Shown piece by piece: positions 1-12,736 of a stretch of DNA of 64,000 nucleotides. Position 1 is the first letter of the stretch; every line of letters starts with the position of its first letter. The translations under genes were made by a program, and so were the position numbers. Under the pieces are notes generated by a model. It was not told the origin of the DNA. It saw only the letters and a list, made by a program, of their open reading frames with translations, and ran no database searches. Origin of the DNA: Anastrepha obliqua (Eukaryota > Arthropoda > Insecta > Diptera > Tephritidae); the NCBI RefSeq assembly GCF_027943255.1, contig NC_072892.1, positions 118,747,792 through 118,811,791 of the forward strand, read 5' to 3'.

Positions 1-2160
1 ACAGTAGATTTCTCATTGTTAGTCAAATGATTAGTTGCGAAATACTTTGGTTTTGTATTTGCATGCATTGTATAAGTTTCGTGCAGAATCTTGAAGCTGT
101 TCATTGGCTTGCCGCCACCAAGCTGGGCACGTAACTTATACGCGGTTGTGAGCGCATTTGCATTTTTCGCATGCAAAATTTACTTTTGAAAAATACAATT
201 TGTATTGGATATGAGACTGCCGCAGCCAAGAGAATACGTGCTCCACAGAAATTTGACAAATTCAAGGTTCGAGACCAACTTTGGTTATGAAATGTCAAAT
301 GATAGAAACATTTTTATCCAATAGCGATCACCACTTGGCGGACATTGATAAGCCGTGAGTGCATGTCTATTACGAAAAAAATGCTTCTGGTAAAACGTAG
401 CTGCCATTTAATGGCGGCATAAAAGTGTTTGTTTCTCCATTTATGAGACAAAAAAGGATATTAGCTTTAATTATTTACACTAAGGGAAATTTAGGTAATA
501 ATGACTTGGCTCGAAAAGAAGGGAACTAATTTTAAAAGGCTGACATAGTTATTTCTTTTTTAATTTTTGGCTTGCAAGACTCTTTTTTAAAGTTGAAGGT
601 TTTGGAAAACCCAAAAGTAATGCGATCAAAACATTTATTGGTACATAGTATGGTGTTGCCGACTTGACACGAGCGCACGAACACGAGCTTGATTTGCCAT
701 TGACTTCATAAGTGATCCACGCAAGTGTGCTATGCAACTTGAGTTAAGCCACATTCGATGGCAGAGTATTCGATTGGAATAGTATTGATATGTGAATTGT
801 TGATCTTAAGGGAGTAAAAAAGTGACGTGTCGCTTCAGAAGAGTGGCACGTTTGAGAGAATGCTATCATAAAATAGTTCGTTACATAACTGGAACTGCCC
901 TTTTAGGTTTTTACTGCCGAGTTGGAAAGTTTTCTTAATTCTTGATATTTTGGTAAATTTTCAGTGAATTGATCCTTTTTCATCATTTATTCTTTATCTA
1001 AGATTATTTATACGAAAGTACTTTTATGTGCACGTGTGTTCTTTCGAAATTTATACTATATTTATTGTATCGGCCACTCTGAGAGACAGGTAACCCATAT
1101 ATATAGAACCTCACTCGTATACAATTTATACTTCGCTTCAGAAGAGCATAAAATGGGCATAAAAACCTGGATAGGGAGGGCTTACGAACTCTCACAGAAA
1201 CAGAAATGCTTAAAGCAATAGAATTTTCACTGAGGTAGAGTGCTGAATAACCCTTGATGAGCGATATATACCTTGCCTGTTGCACTGTCAAATGTGTGAG
1301 TTCTATTGAAAATGATTCCTAGATTTCTGGCAGTGTCACTAAATTGTATAGCAGTGTTATTCAATTTTACGTCACTGTAGTCTTCGACTTTCAAAGTCTT
1401 CTTGTAAACAAGGATACTCTAAGATTTACTCGAGATATTTTTTAAATTTTTATTATCGGTTCGATATCGGTATGAATATGAACATACATTGCATATTTGA
1501 GCTATGTGAAAATAAATAATTTGGAGAAAAGTCTAACATAACATGGAAATCATTGGATTTCTTTAAATATTGAAGAAAAAAATTATGTCCAATACTCGTA
1601 TGATCAACGGGCCATTCCTAATAGTTTTTCTAGCTTTTTCAAAGTCCATATTTAAAGTGAAGTTAAAAGTTCTGACCATTTCGGCTTTGGCCATAGTCTT
1701 GAACCATATCTCAGGATGTATATTTCGTTTGGGTCTAAGAATTTGGCGATATAAAGTGTGTCTACTAGCTTCTTCAAAAACAGTGTTGTGTATGGTGTAG
1801 CTTGTTTTGTCTTTGCTTTTCAAATTTAAGGTAAAAAAGAGAAAGTTCGATGTATTCTGCACTGCCACAAACAAAAAAATTGAAATGTTCGAGCAGGTGG
1901 CCAAAAAAATTTGTGCTATTTATGAGACCAATAGAGTATCAAATGTAATAAAACAGTGGGATAAAGCCAACTTCAATTGCGGAATTATGATAATGTCTCC
2001 TAAATGGACAATGGCTCAAAAATCCAGTTGGTTTCTGAAATTTTTTTCTTTGCTGGCGATGTTGGATGCTTTCTTCCATATCAAAACAAAAAATTGTCTA
2101 GCATTAGTTATATGGAGGAAATGCACAAGACGGCCAGAAAAAAAAATTATCAAAAATCCA

Positions 2161-2240
2161 AGCGATTTTGGAGTCACTTAAAACTTGTATTTTGTTATAA
2201 CAAAAGTCGATGGGCTATAAAACTGCATAATCGAAATTTT
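2161..2240 (+). repeat. Dispersed repeat, GGGCTATAAAACTGCAT family
   Basis: This contains the core GATGGGCTATAAAACTGCAT preceded by CACTTAAAACTT. The same arrangement recurs four more times in the window, at about 33,386-33,440 (minus), 33,900-33,985 (minus), 34,190-34,250 (plus) and 57,995-58,055 (plus). Similarity extends loosely beyond the core into A/T-rich sequence, so a degraded interspersed element is likely. The element type is unknown. Confidence 0.55.
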
Positions 2241-3155
2241 TTTTGAAAAATCTGATTAAAAGGTGTCAAATTTTGATGAAAATTTGATGAATTTACTCAA
2301 AGTTTAAAACTTGGTTGTTTAAAAGATGGTTTTTGTTGAGGAATGAACCAAATTTCCATGAACAAGTTATTAAAATTAAATAAGAAACAAATGAATTGTA
2401 AAAACTTTTCAATAAGTCCCTGTACTAGAATTATTTATCTCTACAAAGCATTGCAATACAAAAAGTGTGAAATTTTCCAATGCATAAATAAGCCACTTAA
2501 GTAATAATGCAAAACAGCTTTTTTTTAGCGGCAGAGCAAAGCAGACTGGTTTTTTTCTATTATATACATACATACATATATATACTTATATATTTATACT
2601 GAAGCTATTTTGCAAAGAAATGGGAATTAAAATACTGCAAAAACATTTTTCGCTTTTCAAGTAGCGAATATAAAATACAACAGCTAATTGTCATGAATGA
2701 CAAAGGAATGGAAGAAAATATAATAATAAAACAAATTAAGCATTGCGGCTCGCATACAATTTTTGCATGATTGGGCCAAGCATTTCTTACAATGGTTTTT
2801 TTGTGTTTTGATTTGCAAACTGTTCTAATGAGTAGTTTTTTTATGCCCGAGAAATCAGAATATCGCACTACTTAAAAAATTGTTTTTTTTTTTCTCTTTT
2901 AAAAAAGTGTATGCTCTCTTCTGAACAGCTAAAAAAGTTAATGCAAATAAAAGTACCGTTTTTAATTAAGTTGATAATTAAAATGCAAATGATGATAAGC
3001 AGAGCGGACGAAGCTTCAAATGCGATTGTTGCGCCACATTATTACTGCTATTTTCATACGAGTAGGAAAAAGATGCGCTTGCGCGTGAAGTTTTTATGCG
3101 AGTAAGCAAAAGAATTGTTCAACTGCATGATTAAAGCTGCATACATATGGTACAT

Positions 3156-3172
3156 ACAAGGTGGCGCAAAAT
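3156..3172 (+). repeat. Short shared motif ACAAGGTGGCGCAAAAT
   Basis: This 17-base string also occurs at 23,992-24,008, just before a LINE relic. It may be the edge of an interspersed repeat, but only this short core is shared here. Confidence 0.3.
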
Positions 3173-4424
3173 TAATTATCCAATTTTGTTTTCGAGTAAC
3201 TTTTTTACAATATACATAATATACAATATCTAACCAAAAAGTATTTTGAGTGACGAAAATCTTTACTTTAAGGTTCAAAGCGCTTTACAGCTTGTTTTTT
3301 TGTACACTGCAGCTGTCTAGACGGCATGTTTTTAATGAGGTATTGCTCTACGAGGTGTATCTAAAAACCAATGACCGATACCTTGAAGAAGGCATCCAAA
3401 TACTATTTGTTATATTTTGGAAGTCTTTATGCAAGAACTCCGAAACTTTTGTTGGATTGTAACTTAGATCGACTACCCATTAAAATTATTAAAATTTTAA
3501 TAGCCAAAAAATTAAATTAAAATAGCTATAAAATTAAATTTTGAATAGCCACCCCTTGATATGGGCTGTTACTATTGTTAAGGAGTTATTGAAGTGAACT
3601 GAAACATTTCACTTATAAAAAAAATTGTATTACTATTTTTTTTTTTCACAAACAAATTTAAAAATTTAGAGTTACATTAAATGTTGAAAATTTTCCACAT
3701 AGAGGTTTTTAAATTGAAACATTTTCGATCCCTTTTAACCTTTTCATAAATTTTTATAAATTTTTATAACTTTTTTAATTTTTCGCTGCTGGTACTTGAT
3801 TATAACTGGAGAAGTTATTGCAATGCCACTATGGAACTTTCGATGAATACTAAGCATAGTCTCAGCTATTAAGGGAAAAGTACAAATGGAGGTATTTTTC
3901 AAAAGTGGCAAAAAGTATTGTTTATTTTTTTAATTTGGCACGAAAAAATTAAAATCTTTTTTAATTATATTTTATTCTAAAAATAAAAAAAATAAAAACG
4001 AATTTATAAGAACGTTAAAACAAACCAAAAAATTCAAAAATTTTCAACGAAAATAATAAATTTTTTCCGAAAACATTTTTGAAGTATATATTTTTCATAA
4101 AAATGCAAAAAAAGCAAACATTAATTCCAAAATTTTGAAAAAAGGAAATTTTTTTTATATATTTTTCATACAGCTAAAAAAATAAATACCAAAATCTCCA
4201 GCATTCAACAAATCTGAAAAGTATTAAACTTTTTTAATTTTGTCCTTAATTTTATATAATCCTACAAAAGAAAAACTTACGCCGATTTCCAAAATACTTA
4301 GACAACTCGACTTGAAATCGCACGAAAACAAATAAACCGATTTCTTTTTCTGGTTTTTGGTTTCGAAGTGCTATATTATTTTGTGAAAAAACTTTGTTTT
4401 TTTTTATTATATGAAAAATAGTTG

Positions 4425-4570
4425 TTGTTGTAGAAGCATAAACATTCCCAATATATCTACGGGGAATGCTGCTGGAGCGATAGTCCTTAGTCGGGTATAA
4501 ATCCAGGTTGGTCCAGTAACGTAAAACCGATTACCATGGGCATGTTCCTTATTAGTCCTTACGTGTAAGT
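4425..4570 (+). repeat. Possible interspersed repeat
   Basis: The stretch starting at GTTGTTGTTGTAGAAGCATA, with AACATTCCC and a GGGGAATGCTGCTGG segment, resembles a repeat I associate with tephritid and other fly genomes. It occurs once here, so the window cannot prove it is repetitive. The call rests on recall and is weak. Confidence 0.3.
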
Positions 4571-5952
4571 AAAATTTTAACACAATGAAAGCCATTTTAT
4601 AAAAAGAATATTTTAAATTGTTAGACAATTTTTTTGTGTATAGATTCTTAATTATTTACTTTCTTTCACCATCAATGTAAATACATATGAAAATTAACAC
4701 AAAAAAAAATTTTTTATTCGACAAAGTTTGGCCATTGCGAAGTTCATATAAAGTTGTGGTACTTCTGAAAAGTATCAATGTACCTATGAATTTTTGAAAA
4801 AACATTACTGTGCTTATTTCAAATAAGATTTACAGCTCTGTTCATATCTCTAAGATTCAGGCATTTGGCTCTACTTCTTTGTTGCGCCTGCTGATATAGC
4901 TGGCGCTGACATTAAAAATCTGATGAATTTCATCAGCAGCACAAAGCGGTTGACGCAAACGCAGCATAGTCATCGTTCGTAAATTCACACGCTTCTAACC
5001 ATCCCAGCACTACCTCTCCCCGCCCTCTCTCTGTATCCCATCGGTCTTTCTCTTTCACCTCACCTACTTCATAATGGTATCCATCCATTATTCTTCGTCC
5101 AAGTGTGCTCATTCCTTGGGCAACCATACCAACCTAACCTAACCATATCTCATATTCTGAATGGACTTCGCTGCATACTCAGATTTTTATTTTCTTAGCA
5201 ATTAAATTTTTCAAAGTATTTTAAAGTTACAAAGGACTGAGTTTTTAAAAATTGTTTTAAATGCTTATACTCACTCTATCATATTAATATGAATATTAAG
5301 CAAAAGAGGATACATCTAGCTACTAAATTTTTTTTACTTTCATCATCGTTCTTGCTGTTGTTTCATAAAAAGTTCAAAAAAACCAAAAGTACTTGAACTT
5401 TCCTCCTATCAAATAAAGTATACGCAATGGATGCTATAAAAAGCTATATTTGTTACGGAGTAAAGTAAAGAGACTTTTTTTTTAGTTGCTATTTTATTAA
5501 ATTTTGTCATCAAATTTGTAGGTGGAAAATATTTTCGACTCAGTTGTACTTGGAGAGCACAAAAAATTTCCCCCAAAAAAACAAATGCTCGACTCAGTTC
5601 GATTTACTTGGAGAGTTCAATGTACCTGAATGTATTCTCTTTGGTTTGATATACATTTTAATATCTTATCAATCAACAAAATTTAATCATAGCAAGCAAT
5701 ATAATCATAAATTTAGTATAAACACCTAAAGTTTTTTTTTCGAAAATTTAGTTCTTTGAAATTTTAAAATCTTAAAAAAAAGTAAATTAATGAAAAATGA
5801 AAAACTGAGTATATAGAGAAGTGTGTGAAATCTATAGCTTCACGTGCATATGCAATTTTTGCTGAATAAAAATAAAGTAGATTTTAGTTAGTGGTGTTTC
5901 TTGAATGATAGCGAAGACCTTAGGGATGTAAGTGTCAGCAAGATCAATACAA
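4571..5952. other. No gene seen; possible LINE 3' end near 5,145
   Basis: Between 4,860 and 5,150 the sequence is richer in C than its surroundings and ends in CCTAACCTAACC (about 5,133-5,144). A similar string follows the LINE at 25.2 kb. This may therefore be the remnant of a LINE 3' untranslated region, but no coding similarity is visible. The rest is AT-rich and uninformative. Confidence 0.35.
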
Positions 5953-6262
5953 GATTTTTGGACCTTTGCACGTTGGTAATGGCGAATATCGCAGGCGATG
6001 TAACAATGAACTGTATGAGCTTTACGACGACATGCATAGACATCGCGCAGCGAATAAAGATCCAGCGGCTACGTTGACTAGGTCAAGTCATCTGAATGGA
6101 TACAAATTCTCCGGCTCTGAAAGTATTCGATGCGGTACCAGCTGGTGGTAGTAGAGGAAGAGGAAGACCTCCTCTGTGTTGGAAAGATCAGGTGAAGAAA
6201 GATTTGGCTTCACTTGGTGTATCCAATTGGCGCCGGTTAGCACGAAAAAGAAATGGCAATTA
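5953..6262 (+). pseudogene. LINE reverse-transcriptase C-terminal tail, broken
   Basis: This is the end of the polyprotein of a non-LTR retrotransposon. One frame reads HVGNGEYRRRCNNELYELYD. A neighbouring frame then continues with AQRIKIQRLR, LGQV, a GRGRPPLCWKDQV segment and LASLGVSNWRRLA. This series is typical of the region after the reverse-transcriptase domain in RTE-like or related fly LINEs. At least one frameshift and two stops separate the pieces, so it is dead. It is probably the same family as the relic at 29.2-30.2 kb, whose sequence stops just before this part of the protein would start. Only about 300 bases remain, as expected of a 5'-truncated LINE insertion. Confidence 0.75.
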
Positions 6263-8041
6263 AGAAGAAGATCAATGGGTTCGAAAAATTCCATCAATAC
6301 AGAAATTTCGAAATTTTCAGACAAACCATCATTATAATAAAAAAAAAAATTGTGTATAAAACAAAGTTAAATAATCCATAACCCCTTGAAAATCCGCCAG
6401 TGCACATTGAATTTTCATTTAAAAATATTTATAAAAAGTTGTAGTTAACTATGCAAAGAAATTCCCATATTTGAATATTCTTGTTAAGGAAAAAATTAGC
6501 TGAAATGAAATATTTATTGCTCTCAACTTTTTGCGCGCACCAACGCACACATACAGATATACATGCTACCATCATTCACACAGACGTAAATTCTTTTTCC
6601 ACTACTATGATACTTTGACACTACTAATGAAAAACATTTTTCGCAAACACTTCCATTTTCCAGTGCACACATAAATCCACTTTAAGCCCTAATTAAAAAC
6701 ATAAATGTGGTAGTTTAAGTGTAACGCTTTAAACGCTTATTGCGCATGCATAATAAATTAAAAACAATTACTATTTACCATTAATGCGGAGGCAAAAAAA
6801 AAGAATTATATAATAGTTGGAAAAAATTAATTTTATTGGTTAAAAATTAGTGATGGCGTAAGAAGTGCAAAAAAATGGACGCCAACATTTTCTTCACTGC
6901 ACGGCAATCATTCAGCTCCACTTGAAAACGATTTTGCACGCCTCGAATCTATTTGGTGAATTGAAAATTTTAACAGCGGTGCGCACAAGTGGTCAGTGGT
7001 CAGTTACTTTGCGTGTGGCTATTAAATGCACTAAATGTCCTTCAGCTGGTTGACTGAGCACTTCGAATGGCACAACTTCAAATGTTATTTAACCCGGCAC
7101 ATATCAAAAAGTAGTGCCAAAATTTGTGTAGTTTTCCGAATTTCGTGTTCACTATTCCTTTAATATGACTAAATGTAATAGTAGCTTTGAAAAGCGCAAA
7201 GTGTATATGAAAAGTGGTTACACAATCTCGGGCGTTTTGTTTTTTAATAGCAATTTAAAATAGTTACCGCACTGGTGCTGCAGAGAGCAGCTGTACTGCA
7301 CCTGCGGCTCAGCTGGGTAACGGGTATTTAGTAGTTTGTGTCAATGCTTAAAACGGGGTTAATAGAATTGCAGCCTTATATGTATGTATGTGTATGCCTT
7401 TACGACCACTAAAAACACCAGCTGAAACCAAAATTTGAGTGGAGAGTAGAATTCGCCAAATGTAATAGAAATAAAGTTCGAAGAGTTTCACTGCGCTTTT
7501 CAATGGTCAATTAAAAGTGAGCGGCGTAAACGGCTGATATCAAAATTTAGCTTTTTTGCCAAATGATGGCTTGGCGATCAGGAAGTCAGGAAAAGAGAAG
7601 AAAAAACGTGTTTTATGCATCTAAATACAAACCCAACTTAATTGCTTTGCAATGCTCTTGGTGACACTTCTATTTGTTTGAGTTTTACACTACCGGGATG
7701 TACAAACAAATTCATTTTTACAGCACAGGCAATCTCTTAATGGCACTTTTGCAATTCTCTAATTGCCTTTTGCTCTGCAACTGATTTATTTATCCATTTC
7801 TTTGTTTTTTGCCCATTTATGCTGCCACAAATTTGATTTGCTTATGCAACTCAGCCGAATGAAGTAATACGATTTGGTGTCGCAAAAATTTATGGCCACA
7901 AACTGGTTTATTTGTTTGAAGGCGTATACATTTTTTATGAGGCGTTAATAATAAATGAAGTTAACACCAAAAATTGCAAATGCAATTTCCAAAGAGATGT
8001 GCCATTTTTCGATTGCAATACGAAGAACGCCTTACGATGAT
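6263..8041. other. Gene-free DNA
   Basis: No domain, long open frame or terminal inverted repeat is recognised. The sequence is AT-rich with short simple runs and a GTATGTATGT stretch near 7.38 kb. Confidence 0.6.
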
Positions 8042-8336
8042 GGCCGCTGTAGCTAAGTGAGTTTATGAGTGGCAATCAATTGGTTGGTGTCGGGTTCGAA
8101 ATTTACTATGGACATGAAATGATGGAAACAATTTTTTTTTGTAGTAGCCGTTGGGGAGGCAAGGAGAAAACTTTTGCGTGTAGATTTGACAGCCAGAAAG
8201 TTTCCTATAAATATTTTCTACAGTTTGGAGACGGGACACAACTGTATGTCATTCCATTTATGAGTACGGATGAAATGTATGCCATAACTTGGAGTAGAAG
8301 CTCGGCCAAATGCCTAACAAAAGACTCACCGCCTAG
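8042..8336 (+). repeat. tRNA-derived SINE, old divergent copy
   Basis: The head begins GGCCGCTGTAGCTAAGTGAG, matching the tRNA-like head (A-box region) of the full-length copies at 48.8-49.1 and 51.7-52.0 kb. A B-box-like GGGTTCGAAAT follows. The body aligns piecewise with those copies: TTGGAGACGGGACACAACTG corresponds to their GGAGTCGGCTTGAAACTG, and AGTAGAAGCTCGGCCAAATG to their GGAGGAGCTCGGCCAAACAC. Divergence is high and no target duplication was found, so this is the oldest of the four copies. Confidence 0.6.
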
Positions 8337-8663
8337 AAAATGCATATTTATGTGAATAGTAAGAAATGGCATGCAGACACAGTTAAAAACTATTACTTGT
8401 TCAACCGAAAGTCACAATTTGTTTCTTGCAAGCCGGACGCGTTAGAATACTTAAATTCATATTTATTCCATAGTACTTATTGTATTCATACAAACACATC
8501 CTTGACCACTTTATTAATATGTTTGACGCATATGTCGATCAATTGCATTTGTATTCTTTTAAAATCTGTGCCAGGTACTGAATTTACCAAAGATAGCTGT
8601 AGGTAATGCCACATTAAAAGTGTCTATTATTTTGTTTTTTTTTTACAATTTTAAGGCATTCAT

Positions 8664-8862
8664 TGAAAAAATAAATAAGAAAATAAATCTGATGAAGGTA
8701 TTTTTCAAAAACGACAAGAAGACATTTTTTTCAAAAATTTTAAAATGTATATGCCATTTTTTTTTATTTTTATTTTTGTAGAAGTATACAAAAACTAAGA
8801 AAATAAATCTCATAGAGATATTTTTTAAAAAGGACAAAAAGACATTTTTTTCAACATTAAAT
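8664..8862. repeat. Two-copy direct repeat, about 130-bp period
   Basis: AAGAAAATAAATCTGATGAA with its following roughly 40 bases (from about 8,667) recurs in slightly changed form at about 8,797 (AAGAAAATAAATCTCATAGA). Both copies end in GACATTTTTTTCAA. This looks like a local tandem duplication in AT-rich DNA. Confidence 0.6.
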
Positions 8863-9029
8863 TTTTTTTTTCAATTAAATTTTTTTTTCAAACAATTCTA
8901 TTTTTGAAGAAATATATATAGCACCACCTTGATCAAAAACAACTGGCAGGTGGCGCTCTAAGTCAACTGATTTGGGTTCAGTTTTGTTTTAGATTGCCAC
9001 ATTTGTAACCAAAAAATCATTACGACTAA

Positions 9030-9200
9030 CGCGTTTTAACAGCCAAAAGGCAGTAATAAAAAAAATCAAAGACATCTCTAATGGCTATACAGAAAATAAG
9101 CTTCCAGAAATGTTTCGAGAGCTGGATCAAACGCTGAAATAAGTGCGTTGCAGTTCATGGGGAGTACTTTGATGGCGATATTATCGCTTATAATCTGAAT
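9030..9200 (+). pseudogene. mariner transposase C-terminal relic
   Basis: The frame starting near 9,078 reads FQKCFESWIKR, a stop, then NKCVAVHGEYFDGD. This matches the characteristic C-terminus of mariner-family transposases (FQKCF..W..RW.KC....G.YF.GD, from established family knowledge). The stop falls where tryptophan is expected, consistent with TGG to TGA. The catalytic domain is absent. It is a 3' scrap joined at about 9.2 kb to an unrelated LINE relic on the other strand. Confidence 0.7.
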
Positions 9201-9229
9201 TTTCTGAATAAATTCCGCGAACTTTTTGA

Positions 9230-9720
9230 TCACTGTCAAAACAATTCGGATGCGCTCGAAAGTGAAGCTAGGTGTTCCCTGACCAGTTTCGAATGCGTCG
9301 TCATTGGGCGCAGGGCCCTAATTGCCGTTTCACTATCGCAGTAAATATTTACTTTTTTTACGTAAGTTACTAGCAAATCAGGTGCTTCTTTGATTGCGGC
9401 CACATCTGCTGGGAATACACTGCAGTGGTCCGGTAACTTGAATTTGCATCTGCTGGGGAGCTCTTCCGCCAACTCTTACGTCCAACTTCGAGCAATCCGT
9501 GAACAGGTTCACCAAGCCCTGTCTCCAAGTGTTGCACCCCGTCCACTCCTCCCTTGATGGGTTGGGGGTGGAGAATGTTCCGAGGGTGTACACTTATCCG
9601 TCGTCAGGGGGATGAGCGCAAAGTGGGAATTTAACGCCAAAGCCGTTCAAGTCCGACGATGCAACCTACAGGGATACCGATTTGGCAACTCCGTCTGGAG
9701 GACTTCGTGAGCAATAAGCT
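9230..9720 (-). pseudogene. LINE RNase H domain relic
   Basis: On the minus strand one frame contains NLFTDCSKLD followed by a glycine-rich turn. A shifted frame then reads KLPDHCSVFPADVAAIKEA and VNIYCDSETAIRAL. These match the start, second and third conserved blocks of the RNase H domain in I/LOA/R1-type non-LTR retrotransposons (FTDGS; F.AE..AI..A; I..DS..A...L). The expected acidic residue pattern is partly altered (TDCS for TDGS, PAD for QAE). Frameshifts and stops make it non-functional. The WVPGH block that should follow is not seen because the copy is truncated near 9.23 kb. Confidence 0.75.
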
Positions 9721-11639
9721 CAATCGTCACTTTCTTTCGTCTGTTTGTCTTGTTGTATTTTATCAATACGGCAGTTGTTCGTGTTCATTTGTCAGAAACT
9801 GAAGATTAGCCAGAAAAAAAGGAGTTTTAAATCAGATAATCCTCCACTCAACACGTTTTGAATATTGGATTAAGTTTTTTCTTTTTTTTGCATTCAAAAT
9901 GAAATAAATTTAGCAGACTCGTTTCCATAAAATGAAAAATAAAAACCTTTTTCATAATACTGTAATAAATTCATGATTTATTATTCCATCAAAATCGATA
10001 TACAAATTAATAAAGACGCTTTACGAAGTTTTTTTTTTTGCATATAAAAAAGGCAATTTATATGAAATATTATATTTTTAGAGCTCTCTTGTTGGCACTG
10101 CATTGGCTTCCATGGTGAGTTATCCATATTTAATTCTTTAAATATGTGACACTAATTAAAATGTAAACTTTTTAAGTTCTGTGCTTTTTTTATATAGTTT
10201 TTACATTTTGACTTTTTATTTTGTGTGCTAAATTTTGCACTGTAAACTAACAGTAATTGCCAGTGGACATATAAATAAAGCAGCATTTAGGGAATACACA
10301 GTTACGTAAGCGAATTAAATAATAAGTGCTTGTGGTAAAATATTTGCCGCAAATACGTCATAAAAATGCATAATTGATGGGCAAAATTTTATATAATAGA
10401 AGGCAAGAACAATAGTTGATAAAAAGGCACAATAGTCCCTAAATACAAGTAAAGCGTATATATTTCTGTATATAACACAAATAGTGCTTCAAAAATAGCA
10501 CAGAAATCATAAATTTTAATTTGCAGCCAGCAACAGCTGCAGCTGCAGCAGCAGCAAAAAACAAAACAAAAATAACTGATATAAAACCGATAATAGAAAT
10601 AACAATATTTACAGCAGCAGCAACAATTACAACAACAATAATAACGTTCACGAAATATACATACACATACACACAAAAGGAAATCCAAATGCGTTTTGCA
10701 TAAGCCTAGTATCAACCATAGGAACTGTACTTTATTAATAGGTAAAATAGGTTGTAGTGAAAAAGCAGAGCCCTCAGCACTGCCGTAGGAGATCTACAGA
10801 CTAACGGCAAGGCAACGTAGAGTAGGAACAGCAGCAACAGCAATAACAAACATATCGTACTTCCGGAGATGAGTGACTGCACTGGAATGCTAATGAATGC
10901 AACAGCAAAGCACCAGCTGCACTTGGATGCGCGCGTATGTGTGGGTATGAGCTTTATGTGCTTACGGCAGATACGTACGAGTACATCTGTAAGTTTTAAG
11001 GACTTCCCTTGAATGAATAGTTGTGCCACTTGGTGGAAAGTGTAATAAATTATGGCATAAAAACCGAAACTGGCAAGCACGAAGAGCATTAACTGACTGC
11101 TGAGACATGGAGTGGGAGACGGAGAGAGAGAGTGGGATAGAGAGAGAGGAAGATAAAGGTGAATGCATTTGTACCCACAAACATATTTATTTATATAAAT
11201 GAGTAACGGATGAAAGCAAAGCTGCTTGCAATTTTCTTAGCAATGCTGAGGATGTGGAAAATCTAAAGATAAGCCTTATGGATTTCATAAAAATATCTAT
11301 ATGCGTGCTCACATATTTTATATTAAATATTAATTTTTATTATGAATTTAGCTGTTTAAATATTGTTAGTTGCGTAACTCGCAAATGGCAGCGTAAATGG
11401 CAGCGTGGTTTCTTTTTAAAAATTAAATAAAATAATAAGGAAAATAATCATTTTTTGTACATTATTAGCTTACAAGAAAAAAAAAACATTCACACTTCTT
11501 TCTCTTTATGGATTACGATTTCATTGATGTGGCCGCCTCGGCTGACTTCGCTCGAACACATCTTGTTAGCCCACTTTTCTAAGAAGTGAATATTTCAAAC
11601 TTTAATGCATCCTGCTAACCCATATTCCAAGCCCTTGGT
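9721..11639. other. No gene seen; CAG/CAA-rich simple repeats
   Basis: GCTGCAGCTGCAGCAGCAGC lies near 10,532-10,552, with CAGCAGCAGCAACAA near 10,611 and a GA-rich run at about 11,120-11,150. Such runs are common in fly introns and in neural-gene regulatory DNA. The frames across them encode only low-complexity peptides and are not called as genes. Confidence 0.5.
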
Positions 11640-12068
11640 GGAGGTACCTTAAGGACCTGAATTGTTAATGAATTATTCACAATACATCGGTTCTTCATGG
11701 CACCCCACAAAAAACTTCTAACGCCGTCAAATCGCAGAAGGCCAATTGACTTCATCGCGACGGTTTGCTGAGCTCGACGAACAAATTATCGACTGTGTCA
11801 TGGACTATGAGGCATGGCGTGCCACATCACTGACACCAAAGCTCAATATCTTCAGTTTCCGGCCACAAAAAATCGTTTATCATGCCTCCGTTGTGCTCAC
11901 AATTGACCGTAATCGTGCCTATTGAACAACAAAGAAAAATGGGCCAATGATGCCAAAATTTGATGCGCATTTGTCACTTTATGAGGACAGTGGATTGGTT
12001 CTCGATGATCATGTGTGGGTTTTTCGATCACCATATGTGAGATTTCTGCTTGTTAACTCTGCCGACCA
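11640..12068 (-). pseudogene. Tc1/mariner-superfamily transposase relic
   Basis: Minus-strand frames give, in order, GRVNKQKSHMVIEKPTHDH, then IIGPFFF, then MINDFLWPE, and finally FLWGAMKNRC. This is the order found in the DD(41)D-type or related transposases of the IS630-Tc1-mariner superfamily: NG.VNKQN, GIIGPFFF, MI.DF..P, and ..D.FLWG..K..CY. Every block sits in a different or interrupted frame and the catalytic acids are not cleanly preserved, so it is long dead. Its upstream side, near 12.07 kb, lies next to the heptanucleotide array. Confidence 0.6.
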
Positions 12069-12136
12069 TAATATATGCAACTGGGCTTCATGGCATTTTA
12101 TAGTATGTTTTTTATATTTTATTTAGGATGTTTATT

Positions 12137-12736
12137 TATATTTTATATTATATTTTATATTTTATATTTTATATTTTATATTTTATATTTTATATTTTAT
12201 ATTTATTTTATATTTTATATTTTATATTTTATATTTTATATTTTATATTTTATATTTTATATTTTATATTTTATATTTTATATTTTATATTTTATATTTT
12301 ATATTTTATATTTTATATTTTATATTTTATATTTTATATTTTATATTTTATATTTTATATTTTATATTTTATATTTTATATTTTATATTTTATATTTTAT
12401 ATTTTATATTTTATATTTTATATTTTATATTTTATATTTTATATTTTATATTTTATATTTTATATTTTATATTTTATATTTTATATTTTATATTTTATGT
12501 TTTATATTTTATATTTTATGTTTTATATTTCATATTTTATATTTTATATTTTATATTTTATATTTTACATTTTATATTTTATATTTTATGTTTTATATTT
12601 TATATTTTATATTTTATATTTTATATTTTATATTTTATATTTTATATTTTATATTTTATATTTTATATTTTATATTTTATATTTTATATTCTATATTCTA
12701 TATTTTATATTTCATATTTTTATATTTCATATAGTG
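12137..12736. repeat. Heptanucleotide tandem array (TATTTTA)n
   Basis: About 85 units of a 7-base repeat cover 600 bp. The stretch from about 12,206 to 12,497 is almost perfect. Variant units (TATGTTTTA, CATATTT, TTACATT) are concentrated between about 12,497 and 12,600 and in the last 50 bp. Because 7 is not a multiple of 3, all three frames on this strand read the same hydrophobic heptapeptide (YFIFYIL permutations). The 220-codon open frames here are therefore an artefact of the repeat, not genes. Confidence 0.9.

Larger units (their letters stand above)
1..4420. other. Gene-free AT-rich DNA
   Basis: No convincing gene or structured element is seen apart from two short dispersed-repeat pieces listed separately. 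Long A and T runs dominate. Open frames of 60-125 codons near 1.0-2.2 kb and 2.6-3.5 kb have no recognisable domain and look like chance frames. Confidence 0.6.

Noticed and set aside
1563..2181. Overlapping frames of 113 and 124 codons as transposase fragments
   Set aside because: No catalytic or helix-turn-helix motif could be matched in either strand.
5132..5144. CCTAACCTAACC as telomeric (TTAGG)n remnant
   Set aside because: The unit is six-base and only two copies long. Flies lack TTAGG telomeres, and a similar string follows a LINE at 25.2 kb, so a LINE 3' end is more likely.
10521..10703. Poly-alanine/CAG frame as a transcription-factor exon
   Set aside because: Simple CAG repeats occur in fly introns. 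No homeobox, zinc finger or other domain is adjacent and all frames are low-complexity.
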